Below, in pieces: positions 23,572-31,059 of a stretch of DNA of 32,612 bases (within the stretch, counting starts at the first letter, position 1; the number at the start of each line of letters is the position of its first letter). The notes below the pieces were generated by a model that worked only from the letters and a program-made list of their open reading frames with translations, did not search any database and was not told where the DNA came from. This DNA is from a bacterium (lineage in GTDB: Bacteria; Actinomycetota; Thermoleophilia; Miltoncostaeales; Miltoncostaeaceae). The stretch covers positions 1 to 32,612 of the forward strand of contig JAPOLI010000016.1 of NCBI GenBank assembly GCA_029977205.1. The letters are read 5' to 3'. A program made the translations under genes and the position numbers.

Positions 23572-24372
23572 ATGGAGATCTCCGGACGGCATGTGGTCAT
23601 CACCGGCGCCTCGCGCGGGGTTGGCGCGGCGCTCGCGGACGAGTTCGCAGCGAAGGGTGCGCGGGTCACGCTCGTGGCGCGCAGCATCGACGGGTTGACC
23701 GCCGTGGGGGAGAGGACCGGCGGCACGATCGTGCCCGCCGACCTCGCCGACCCCGCGGAGGTTGATGGGCTCATCGGGCGGATCGAGGAGGCGCACGGCC
23801 CGGTGGATGTGCTCGTGAACAACGCGGGCATCGACCTGACCGGCGCATTCACGGAGATGTCGGCGGACGACATCCAGCGGATGGTGCAGCTCAATGCGGT
23901 CACCGTGGCCGACCTCACCCGGCAGGTCCTCCCCGGGATGATCGCCCGTGGCGGTGGCCACGTCGTGCAGGTGTCCTCGCTGGCCGGCACCGGAACGTTC
24001 CCCGGCATCTCGGTCTACGGCGGCACGAAAGCCTTCGTCACCCACATGACCGCCGGGGTACGGCTGGAGATGAAGGGCCTGCCGGTCGGCCTCACGGTGG
24101 TGGAGACGGGGTTGATCACGCCGACCGATATGGCCGACTCGGTGCTCTCCTACCCGCCCACCGAGGCGTCATTTCGCCGCTTCTACCGTCTGCTGCTGCT
24201 TGCCGACGCGGATGTGACGGCCGTGGCCCGGAAGACCGTGCGCGCCGTGGAGAGGGGAAAGCGGTCGGTGCGCATGCCCGCGCGGGCATTCCTGTTCCCG
24301 ATGCTCACCAACGCGCCACGGCGCCTCGTGGAGATGTTCCTCCTGGGGGTACCGCGGCGGGTGCAGGACTAG
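23572..24372 (+). CDS. Short-chain dehydrogenase/reductase
   Basis: The product is a 266-residue classical SDR. The cofactor motif VVITGASRGVGAALADE (TGxxxGxG, residues 11-18), NNAG at 83-86, Asn108, Ser136 and the YxxxK pair Tyr149/Lys153 (SVYGGTKAF) complete the catalytic tetrad. The Arg after the second beta strand (LVARS) suggests NADP preference. The C-terminal 30 residues contain a hydrophobic AFLFPMLTNAP segment and basic residues, perhaps membrane-associated, as in some lipid-active SDRs. The substrate is unknown. The gene is followed 62 bases later by a methyltransferase on the same strand. Confidence 0.92.
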   Translation: MEISGRHVVITGASRGVGAALADEFAAKGARVTLVARSIDGLTAVGERTGGTIVPADLADPAEVDGLIGRIEEAHGPVDVLVNNAGIDLTGAFTEMSADDIQRMVQLNAVTVADLTRQVLPGMIARGGGHVVQVSSLAGTGTFPGISVYGGTKAFVTHMTAGVRLEMKGLPVGLTVVETGLITPTDMADSVLSYPPTEASFRRFYRLLLLADADVTAVARKTVRAVERGKRSVRMPARAFLFPMLTNAPRRLVEMFLLGVPRRVQD

Positions 24373-24434
24373 CCGGGCGCGAAGCACGTCGGTTCTCCGG
24401 CCCGCGCGCCTGCTCGGTAGGGGACAATCCCCCC

Positions 24435-25238
24435 ATGTCCACAGATCGCCGTGACACCATCGCAGGCGGCTTCACCGAGACCGCCTCCGACTACGAGGGC
24501 GCTGTCCGCTTCAACCTCGAGGGGGCGCAGCGCCTGGTGCTCTCGATCCCCCCGGGGCGCTACGAGGACGTGCTCGATGTCGGGTGCGGGAGCGGGTGGG
24601 CCGCCCAGGCGGTGATTGACCGCTTCCACCCGGCGCGCGTGACCGGGGTTGATCCGTCGGAGGGGATGCTCGAGCAGTTCGAGGCCAAGATCGGCGGCAT
24701 CGACGGCGTCGAGGTGTCGCTGGTGCAAGCAGGCGTCGAGGACATGCCGGTGCCGGAGGAGTCGTTCGACCTCGTGGTGTGCTCGATGGCCTACCACTGG
24801 TTCCAGCGGCGCTGGGAGGCCGCCGAGGCCATGGCCCGCGCCATGCGCCCGGGCGGGATCATCGCCATCCTCTGCTCGGGCAAGGGCGGCGAGCAGGCCT
24901 ATCGGGATGTCATCGCCGACGTGGAGCCGATCAATTACGCCTGGCTGGGCGCCTTCGACGGCAACCTGCGCGACATCGGCGAGATGGAGGGCTACCTGAC
25001 CGGTGCGGGTCTCGATCCGGTGGACATCTGGATGGAGCGCCGCGTGCGCCATGTTCCGGTGGAGCAGTACATGGAGCGCATGCGCGTGGTCGCCGGGCAC
25101 ATCATCGGTGATCCATCCGACCCCGAGGTGGCGGGCTGGCTGGATCGGGTGGAGCAGAAAATGCGTGAGCGCTCGGGCCCGCGTGGATGGAGCTACGACT
25201 TCGTCAAGCTCTACGCGGTGGCGCAAAAGCCGGGCTGA
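24435..25238 (+). CDS. Class I SAM-dependent methyltransferase
   Basis: The 267-residue product has the Rossmann-like methyltransferase fold. Motif I is VLDVGCGSGWAAQAV (residues 46-60), the acidic motif II end is ARVTGVDPSEGMLEQ, and post-motif strands read FDLVVCSMAYHWFQRRWEA and MRPGGIIAILCSG. The HWF after motif IV resembles trans-aconitate or UbiE/COQ5-like methyltransferases (methyltransferase type 11), but the acceptor is not predictable. The C-terminal half carries WMERRVRHVPVEQYMERM, probably the substrate lid. It converges on the DMT transporter gene with a hairpin between the stops. Confidence 0.9.
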   Translation: MSTDRRDTIAGGFTETASDYEGAVRFNLEGAQRLVLSIPPGRYEDVLDVGCGSGWAAQAVIDRFHPARVTGVDPSEGMLEQFEAKIGGIDGVEVSLVQAGVEDMPVPEESFDLVVCSMAYHWFQRRWEAAEAMARAMRPGGIIAILCSGKGGEQAYRDVIADVEPINYAWLGAFDGNLRDIGEMEGYLTGAGLDPVDIWMERRVRHVPVEQYMERMRVVAGHIIGDPSDPEVAGWLDRVEQKMRERSGPRGWSYDFVKLYAVAQKPG

Positions 25239-25246
25239 GCGGCCGC

Positions 25247-25269
25247 GCACCCCGGCGTCCGCCGGGTGC
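25247..25269. terminator. Hairpin between convergent methyltransferase and DMT genes
   Basis: GCACCCCGGCG (25247-25257) pairs with CGCCGGGTGC (25260-25269) with a one-base bulge and a tight loop. It lies in the 65-base gap between converging stops at 25238 and 25304, so it may act on both transcripts. Confidence 0.5.
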
Positions 25270-25303
25270 AGTGCGCCCCTCCCGTTGATCGAGTACGTGC
25301 CGC

Positions 25304-26200
25304 CTACGGCGCCGCCGTCTGCGCGGCGCCTCCCGTGCCTGACCCGCCGGACCGGGCCGCCTCGAGCCGCGCGGCCTGACGGGCGATCATCACCAGCCCG
25401 GTCAGCATGGCCACGACCGCCCCGGCCACGGCGACGCCGTGCCAGCCGTCCACCTGCACGGTGCCGCCGAGCACGAATATGGCGACGCCTGCCGCGGTGA
25501 TGGGCGGCAGCACCACGGTGGCAGGCAGTGAGAGCGTGATGGCCCCGGCCTGGAAGGCAGCCTGCTGCAGCACGAACGCGGCGACGCCGCACGCGATCAC
25601 CGCGTACAGGCGCCAGTTGGTGATGTCCTGAACCAGGCCGTCGCCGAATCCGATCGTGAACCCCTTCAGGAAGACGGCCTGCGACCCGAACAGGATTCCC
25701 GACGCCACGCCGAGTGAGATGGCGCGTGCCGGCCCCGCGTGGCGGTACCCCCACCAGGCCACGAGCACCACGGCGAGGAAGATGACGCCTCCGGCGACGA
25801 CCGCCCCGATGCCCGATGCCCCCGAGCTCGCCCCCTCGGGGCTGCCGACATCCAGGAAGAGGGCAAGGCCCCCCACCAGCATCACCGCCGCGAGCCACAC
25901 CATGGCCGGAAGCCGCTCGCGTGCCCAGATCGCTGCGAAGGCGAGGGCGAAGAGCAGTGTCGTGGCGATGACCGGTTCCACCACGAGGAGGCTTCCGAGG
26001 TCGAGGGCCAGCGTGTGGGCGGCGAACCCGACCATGTTCGCCCCGAACGCGATGATCCACAGCGGCCGCCGCACCAGCTGGCCGATCAGGTGCACGGTGC
26101 CACCGTTCGCGAGGGGCACCGTCGATGCCACGCGCTGCTGCGCCACGGAGCCCCAGCCGGTGATCGCGGCGGACGCGAGCGCGATGACAATGGCGAGCAC
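25304..26200 (-). CDS. DMT/EamA-type membrane transporter
   Basis: The 298-residue product has about nine or ten predicted helices in two similar halves, as in the drug/metabolite transporter superfamily, including the DMT branch related to the NIPA magnesium-transporter family. Visible helices include VIALASAAITGWGSVAQQR, IIAFGANMVGFAAHTLALD, LLVVEPVIATTLLFALAFA and LSLPATVVLPPITAAGVAI. The conserved S-L-x-V-V-E-P-V element at the first half's fourth helix and the P-x-x-x-x-P near the end fit the family. The substrate is unknown. GTG at 26200 has no good ribosome site. The C-terminus is a Gly/Ala-rich cytosolic tail. Confidence 0.83.
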   Translation of the reverse strand: MLAIVIALASAAITGWGSVAQQRVASTVPLANGGTVHLIGQLVRRPLWIIAFGANMVGFAAHTLALDLGSLLVVEPVIATTLLFALAFAAIWARERLPAMVWLAAVMLVGGLALFLDVGSPEGASSGASGIGAVVAGGVIFLAVVLVAWWGYRHAGPARAISLGVASGILFGSQAVFLKGFTIGFGDGLVQDITNWRLYAVIACGVAAFVLQQAAFQAGAITLSLPATVVLPPITAAGVAIFVLGGTVQVDGWHGVAVAGAVVAMLTGLVMIARQAARLEAARSGGSGTGGAAQTAAP

Positions 26201-26286
26201 GTAGGTACTCTAGGCAGGCGATCCGCGCTGGCCTGCACGCACGCACGCCGCGTGGCATCACCCCCAAAAGCCCTCCAAGGAGTCTC

Positions 26287-28317
26287 ATGACCACCCGCCG
26301 TCAGTTCCTGAAGAAGGGCGCCATTGGTGCCGGCGCCCTCGCAGCGGCGACCACGGCCGGCAAGGTGGCCACCAGCGCGGCCGAGGCGGCAGCGCCGTCG
26401 TCTCTGCTGGGAATGAACATCATCGTGTTCATGACCGACCAGGAGCGGGCGATCCAGCATTTCCCGCCCGGCTGGGCGCGGGAGAACCTCCCCGGCCTCA
26501 GCGCGCTGCAGCGCCACGGCCTCACCTTCACGCATGCCTTCACGAATGCCTGCATGTGCTCGCCGGCACGCAGCACGTTCATGAGCGGCTTCCTGCCGGC
26601 GCAGCACGGCGTGAAGTACACGCTCGAGGAGGACATGCCCTCCCCGCAGTACCCGCAGGTGGAGCTGCCGACACCGCCGACCATGGCAAACCTGGCCACC
26701 CTGGCCGAGGCCGCCGGATACAACGTCGTCTACAAGGGGAAGTGGCACTGCAGCAAGCCGGGGGCGGCCGACTACGTCTGGAGCCCCCAGGACCTCGCCA
26801 CCTACGGCTGGAGCCGGTGGAATCCGCAGGACGCCGGAGCAAACCAGGCCATCCCGGAGATGGGCGGTGGCCTGGCGAACAACGACGGCCGCTTCATGAC
26901 GTCGGTGGGCGACTACCAGGACTCCTCCGAGGGCGTCCTCCAGTTCATCACTCAGGTGGCGGCCACCATGCAGCCGTTCTTCCTCGTGATCTCGCTCGTC
27001 AACCCTCACGACGTGCTCGGCTATCCGGCCAAGCACGGGCAGGCGGGGTACAGCCCGAACTGGCTGGAAGGCGACATCAGGCTTCCGGCAACGGCGGATG
27101 AGTCGCTGTCCACAAAGCCGACTGCGCAGCGGGCCTTCCTGCAGTTATCGAAGGGGCTCGGGCTCCTGCGGAACGACCGGATGAAGCGCAACTACCTGAA
27201 CTTCTACGGCAACCTCATGAGGGCGTCCGACCAGTACCTGATGGACACCCTCGCCGCACTGAAGTCGGTGGCCACCCAGAACGGGGCGAGCACCCTCTAC
27301 AACGACAGCGTCATCATCCGCACGGCTGACCACGGCGAGATGGGCATCGCGCACGGGGGCCAGCGCCAGAAGAACTTCATGATGTACGACGAGGCCACGA
27401 AGGTGCCGCTTGTCTTCTCGAACCCCGTGCTCTGGAAGCGCGGCCGCACCAGCAACGCCCTCATATCGCATGTGGACTTCGTGCCGACCATCGCCTCGCT
27501 CCTGGGCCTGCCCGACAGCGCGAAGTCCGCGTGGCAGGGGCAGGACTACTCCTCCATCGTGCTGGGCGCCAGCCGCAGGCCCGTCCAGGACTACGTCGTG
27601 TTCACCTACGACGACTATCAGGCCGGGCAGAGCAGCGGGCCGTACGTGCCACCGCCACAGCACCTGGTGGGCATTCGCGAGCGCAACTGGAAGATCTGCC
27701 TCTACTACGACGTCAACGGCCAGGTGCCCGGGCAGTGGGAGATGTACGACCTGCGGAACGATCCGCTCGAGCAGCGCAACCTTGCGTGGCCCGGCGTGAA
27801 GCGCACGGCGTCGCAGGAACGGGAACTCCGGCGCCTTCGCAGCAAGCTCGTCACGGTATGGAACACCCGCCTTCAGCCGCTCACGGGTGCGGCCGTGCCG
27901 TTCCCGGTGAAGGTGGGCGCCCTCGACGTGAGGCTCGAGGGGCCCACGAAGACCATCAACACTGACGGGAACATCATCACCGACCAGGGCACCATCACCG
28001 GCACCCCGATCGGCTCCGGTGAGATCACGATGGTGTTCACGCTCAACCCGGTCACCTCGGTCGCCACGGCGCAGTTCACCATCACCAACGCCCAGGGAAC
28101 CATCACCGGCGTCGTCGACTCGACGTACACGCGCGTGGGCGCGACGCTGCGCTTCAAGGGGGCCGCCCGCTTCACCGAGGGCACGGGTGCCTACACCGGC
28201 ATCAATGGGCCTCCCATGGAGTACCTCGACGTGCACACGCTCACGGGGCAGAGGGGTCAGATCGCGTTCATCGGATCCGCCAACCTTCCCGCGGCGCCTC
28301 AGAGCGCTCCGTCCTGA
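26287..28317 (+). CDS. Tat-exported sulfatase with C-terminal AOC/dirigent-like beta domain
   Basis: The product has 676 residues. The N-terminus has a twin-arginine signal (TTRRQFLKKGAIGAGALAA), so it is folded before export. The sulfatase domain begins NIIVFMTDQERA with metal-ligand Asp51. It has the formylglycine site Cys91 in CSPARSTFMSG, then YKGKWH and RTADHGEMGIAHGG, and closes with WEMYDLRNDPLEQRNL. This is a type I arylsulfatase/choline-sulfatase-like enzyme hydrolysing a sulfate ester; substrate unknown. From about residue 537 an extra domain follows (TITGTPIGSGEITMVFTL then GTGAYTGINGPP), resembling allene-oxide-cyclase/dirigent-like beta barrels. AAGGAG sits just upstream of the ATG. 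Confidence 0.92.
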   Translation: MTTRRQFLKKGAIGAGALAAATTAGKVATSAAEAAAPSSLLGMNIIVFMTDQERAIQHFPPGWARENLPGLSALQRHGLTFTHAFTNACMCSPARSTFMSGFLPAQHGVKYTLEEDMPSPQYPQVELPTPPTMANLATLAEAAGYNVVYKGKWHCSKPGAADYVWSPQDLATYGWSRWNPQDAGANQAIPEMGGGLANNDGRFMTSVGDYQDSSEGVLQFITQVAATMQPFFLVISLVNPHDVLGYPAKHGQAGYSPNWLEGDIRLPATADESLSTKPTAQRAFLQLSKGLGLLRNDRMKRNYLNFYGNLMRASDQYLMDTLAALKSVATQNGASTLYNDSVIIRTADHGEMGIAHGGQRQKNFMMYDEATKVPLVFSNPVLWKRGRTSNALISHVDFVPTIASLLGLPDSAKSAWQGQDYSSIVLGASRRPVQDYVVFTYDDYQAGQSSGPYVPPPQHLVGIRERNWKICLYYDVNGQVPGQWEMYDLRNDPLEQRNLAWPGVKRTASQERELRRLRSKLVTVWNTRLQPLTGAAVPFPVKVGALDVRLEGPTKTINTDGNIITDQGTITGTPIGSGEITMVFTLNPVTSVATAQFTITNAQGTITGVVDSTYTRVGATLRFKGAARFTEGTGAYTGINGPPMEYLDVHTLTGQRGQIAFIGSANLPAAPQSAPS

Positions 28318-28320
28318 TCA

Positions 28321-28350
28321 CCCGCGGTCCCGTGGCGAGAATGCCGCGGG
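28321..28350. terminator. Stem-loop between convergent sulfatase and toroid genes
   Basis: CCCGCGG (28321-28327) pairs with CCGCGGG (28344-28350) with a 16-base loop in the 41-base gap between two converging stops. It could terminate both transcripts. The stem is short and there is no T-tract. Confidence 0.4.
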
Positions 28351-28358
28351 GCCGGGGC

Positions 28359-29237
28359 CTAGTCGGCGCGAAGCCCCTGCGCGAGCGACACCCCGGCCAG
28401 CGCCGGCACCGATTCGGTGGTGGCGAGCAACCGGCTCTCCGGCTGGCGGCGGGTGAATGCGATGGCACCTGAGCGTTGCTGAAGGGACCGCAGGAGCGCC
28501 AGCGCACGGGTTGCACGCGCGCCGCACGCGATGTCGGAGCGGGCGACCAATGCCGTGGAGTTCGCGCTGGGCGGCGAGCCGCTGTAGGCGGTCCACCCCC
28601 CGGCCACGCGCTGGCGGGCGATCCACCGGCGTGCACCTGTGATCGCCGACGAGCGACAGGATGTGCCCGCCGCCCGCAGGGCGACGATGGCGAGCGCGGT
28701 GCTGTCGATATCGGGCTCCTCGGCGCTGGTGAGCGCCAGGTTCCAGCCGGGCCCCGACCGGAGCCCGATCAGGGTCCGCGCGGCCGCGCGCGGTACCCGG
28801 CCGGCCGCCGCCCGCATGGCAAGCATCGCGAGCGCCTGGTCGAAGGCCGTCGTGCCGTAGCGCCCTGCACCGCGACGCGTGCCCGCGATGCGCGCCAGGT
28901 AGTCGACGCCGCCGAGCCGTCGTGGGTTGGCCCCTGCCGCGACCGCGCCCAGTACCACCTTGGCCGAGGCGCCTGCGGATTTCGCATAACCCGGCGCGGT
29001 GCGCGCCAGTGCGCGACGGCGCGACGTGAGATCCCGGGCGCTGGTGCCCGTGAGGCGCAGTGCGACCATCACATCCGCCTGCTGGCCTGCGGGCAGACCG
29101 GTGATGGGCTGGCCTTCCAGCCATGTCGCGGCGCGGGCAGCCGCGTCAGTTGCCGCGAGCGCGTTCGGCGCTGCGCTGGCCACGCCGGCGGTGAGCACCG
29201 CCAGCGTGGCCATCACGCAGGTCGTCATCCGTCGCAT
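28359..29237 (-). CDS. Secreted alpha/alpha-toroid protein (squalene-cyclase/prenyltransferase-repeat-like)
   Basis: The product has 292 residues with a Sec signal peptide (VMATLAVLTAGVASAAPNA). The rest is built of helix-pair repeats of the squalene-cyclase/prenyltransferase type: FDQALAMLAMRAAAG (132-146), DIDSTALAIVALRAAG (176-191), IARQRVAGGWTAYSG (206-220) and LLRSLQQRSGAIAF (248-261) followed by LLATTESVPALAG. The GGW and T-x-S-x-P-A-L-x-G elements are family hallmarks, while cyclase aspartate motifs are absent, so a binding role is likelier than catalysis. It starts 16 bases after the DUF4430 stop in the riboswitch-controlled transcript. The same fold forms the large domain of animal B12 carriers, hence the inferred role in cobalamin binding. 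Confidence 0.82.
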   Translation of the reverse strand: MRRMTTCVMATLAVLTAGVASAAPNALAATDAAARAATWLEGQPITGLPAGQQADVMVALRLTGTSARDLTSRRRALARTAPGYAKSAGASAKVVLGAVAAGANPRRLGGVDYLARIAGTRRGAGRYGTTAFDQALAMLAMRAAAGRVPRAAARTLIGLRSGPGWNLALTSAEEPDIDSTALAIVALRAAGTSCRSSAITGARRWIARQRVAGGWTAYSGSPPSANSTALVARSDIACGARATRALALLRSLQQRSGAIAFTRRQPESRLLATTESVPALAGVSLAQGLRAD

Positions 29238-29253
29238 CAGTCAGGCGTGGGCG

Positions 29254-30012
29254 TCAGGTGGTGCAGGTGGTCCCGCCTGCGGGCAGGCAGGCCTCCAGGG
29301 TGGCCGCGATGACGCGCGACTTGGTGGCACGGATCACGTTCCGTCCCGGCACGGCCGTGAAGGTCGCAGCTCCGCTCGCGTCAGTGGTGGCCGTCTGCCC
29401 GGCGTAGGTCACCGTGGCGCCTGCGGCGGGCACCCGCGTGCGCTTCCAGTTCACCTGGTTGACGACGATGCGCATCGGGCCGCTGCCCACCGTCGCGCCG
29501 GGCGACGACCCGGTGGCGGGCTCGGCGATCTCGAGGACCGCTGCGTTCCAGGCGCCCCAGTACCAGGTGACGCGGTCACCGTTGCCCACGTTCACCATGT
29601 TGGCGCCCTGCGCCCAGTACAGGCTGTTCACGCGGTAGTTCCATCCGTCGGCCCCCTTGGGGCCCACCCGGCCGAGGGAGATCACGTACGGGGCGTTGAA
29701 GCTCGCATACCAGCGCCACACCACGCGCGTGCCCGTCGTGGGCCCGGCCGTGAGCAGCTGGTTGAGCACGCTCAGGGAGGAGATCGTCACGGAGTTGCGC
29801 GCGCGCGTGGAGTCGCGCACCGTGGTGGTGGGCACAGGCGTGCCCGGGGCGCGCTGCGGCATCGCCACGGCCGTGGGCGCCAGCATGCTCGCGGTCTTGC
29901 CCTCGATGCTGATCACGGTGGCATTGCTCCGCATCTCGCTCATCGCAACGGGCGGCAGGGCCAGGATCGCGGTGGCGACGCCGATGGTCATCACGCGTGT
30001 GCGTGTGGTCAC
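29254..30012 (-). CDS. Secreted DUF4430 (transcobalamin C-terminal-like) protein, riboswitch controlled
   Basis: The product has 252 residues with an N-terminal signal (VMTIGVATAILALPPVA). Residues about 75-160 match DUF4430, the small beta domain that closes over B12 in intrinsic factor and transcobalamin: a VTISSLSVLNQLLTAG helix, GWNYRVNSLYW (123-133) and NVGNGDRVTWYWG (141-153). From about residue 178 a second beta domain follows (ATVTYAGQTATTDASGAATF), like a carboxypeptidase-regulatory/Ig-like fold. No membrane anchor is seen. GTG at 30012 has AGAGGA four bases upstream. It is the first gene after the cobalamin riboswitch, and the toroid gene follows 16 bases later. I infer B12 capture outside the cytoplasm. 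Confidence 0.85.
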   Translation of the reverse strand: MTTRTRVMTIGVATAILALPPVAMSEMRSNATVISIEGKTASMLAPTAVAMPQRAPGTPVPTTTVRDSTRARNSVTISSLSVLNQLLTAGPTTGTRVVWRWYASFNAPYVISLGRVGPKGADGWNYRVNSLYWAQGANMVNVGNGDRVTWYWGAWNAAVLEIAEPATGSSPGATVGSGPMRIVVNQVNWKRTRVPAAGATVTYAGQTATTDASGAATFTAVPGRNVIRATKSRVIAATLEACLPAGGTTCTT

Positions 30013-30049
30013 GTAGTCCTCTTTCCTCGGAGGTGAAGTGTCGTGACGG

Positions 30050-30224
30050 AGCGGCGGCTGGTCTCCTGGCTTCCCGGTCAGGCGTGGTGCGCATCACCTT
30101 CCCGGGGCGCTCCCCAGTGGTCGGCCGAAGCCCGATGGCATCACTTCCGGGTGACAGTGGCGGGACCGCGCCGGATTCTCACCGGCTTCCCACTTAGCGC
30201 CCCGGTGGGGCGACCGTCGTCCGA
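30050..30224 (-). promoter_or_regulatory. Cobalamin riboswitch (class I)
   Basis: On the minus strand, in order, are AAGTGGGAAGCCGGTGAGAA (30195-30176), TCCCGCCACTGTCA (30166-30153), the B12-box-like GACCACTGGGG (30122-30112), CGGGAAGGTGATG (30105-30093) and GGGAAGCCAGGAGACC (30075-30060). These are the conserved blocks of the adenosylcobalamin-type riboswitch, correctly ordered and spaced. The aptamer ends about 40 bases before the GTG of the DUF4430 gene. No terminator with a T-tract lies between them, so control of translation (a CCTC able to pair with the GAGG of the ribosome site) seems likelier. High cobalamin should switch the two downstream genes off. The outer limits are approximate. 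Confidence 0.95.
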
Positions 30225-30262
30225 TAGTGCGGGCACCCTAGATGCCGCGCGCGGACGGCGCC

Positions 30263-30406
30263 CTACGCGGAGTCGTCCTCCGGTACGGGATAGGCCGCCC
30301 CGCACCACTCGCAGTGGGTGATCTCCCGGTTGGCGTCCTGCTCCGATTCGCGCACCGCCTCCTTGCCGCACTCGGGGCACTGCGCCGTTCCCTGGTCGTC
30401 ACCCAT
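30263..30406 (-). CDS. Small zinc-ribbon protein, 47 aa
   Basis: This short gene encodes 47 residues beginning MGDDQGTAQCPECGKEAVR and ending in an acidic VPEDDSA. Two knuckles, CPEC and CEWC, are about 19 residues apart, which predicts one bound zinc. GAGGAG upstream of the ATG supports it. It lies directly upstream of the cobalamin riboswitch on the same strand but ends before the aptamer, so it is probably a separate unit. No partner or function can be assigned. Confidence 0.78.
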   Translation of the reverse strand: MGDDQGTAQCPECGKEAVRESEQDANREITHCEWCGAAYPVPEDDSA

Positions 30407-30525
30407 CGGGGCTCCTCTCGCGCCTCATGCTGGTGACCGACGTTAGCGCCGGCCGGTGCGCACACCAATGCCCCAGGGCCCCCCGGGCTGGCCCCGTGGG
30501 CCGCCACGGCCTGCGCGGGTGGCAC

Positions 30526-30930
30526 TCACGGGGTCGCGTCGAGTTCGGCCACGAGGCCGAGCACCCGGCTGGCGATCTCATCACGCGTGGTCCGCACCGC
30601 GTCGATGTCCTGGCCCTTCGGGTCCGGGAGATCCCAGTCGAGGTACCGCGTGCCGGGGATCACCGGGCACGCATCGCCGCACCCCATGGTCACCACCACG
30701 TCGGCGCGCTCGGCCAGCGCGCCATCGAGGCGCTGGGGCCGGCGGTCGGACAGGTCGATGCCCACCTCCCGCATCGCGTCGATGACCTCGGGGTGCAGGC
30801 TGCCCGCGGGGTCGGCCACGCTGCCGGCCGAGTCGCTCGTGTGGCGCCCCTCGGCGGCGCGATCGAACAGCGCACGGCTCATCTGGGAGCGGCCGGCGTT
30901 GTGCAGGCAGACGAAGAGGACGTGCGCCAT
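30526..30930 (-). CDS. arsC: Arsenate reductase, low-molecular-weight phosphatase type (thiol/mycothiol linked)
   Basis: The 134-residue product has the LMW-phosphatase fold. The P-loop is CLHNAGRSQ (Cys8 to Arg14, C-x5-R), the second cysteines are in TMGCGDACP (Cys84, Cys88), and the DPKGQ acid (Asp103) follows YLDWDLP. This pattern fits ArsC enzymes that reduce arsenate to arsenite using a relayed thiol; the GCGDACP form is common in actinomycete, often mycothiol-linked, enzymes. It acts in the cytosol. No ars efflux pump or ArsR regulator is nearby, so it stands alone here. The ATG has only a weak ribosome site. Confidence 0.93.
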   Translation of the reverse strand: MAHVLFVCLHNAGRSQMSRALFDRAAEGRHTSDSAGSVADPAGSLHPEVIDAMREVGIDLSDRRPQRLDGALAERADVVVTMGCGDACPVIPGTRYLDWDLPDPKGQDIDAVRTTRDEIASRVLGLVAELDATP

Positions 30931-31059
30931 GGGAACCCCCGGGTCGGTCCCGTGGGAACCTAGGGGATGACGCCACCGCCTCGTGCACCGTGTTACGCGG
31001 GTGGTGCACTGTCGCAGGGCTGCGGGGGTACTGTTGCGGGTGATGAATGGACCTTTCCG

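Noticed and set aside
24369-26294. A 641-codon minus-strand open frame over the methyltransferase and transporter
   Set aside because: It is antisense to the methyltransferase and in the wrong frame for the transporter; the composition is Arg/His/Gly-rich with no recognisable domain.
30931-30960. Repeated GGGAACC near the arsC start as an ArsR operator
   Set aside because: The copies are direct rather than inverted repeats and do not match a known ArsR site; there is no arsR gene nearby.
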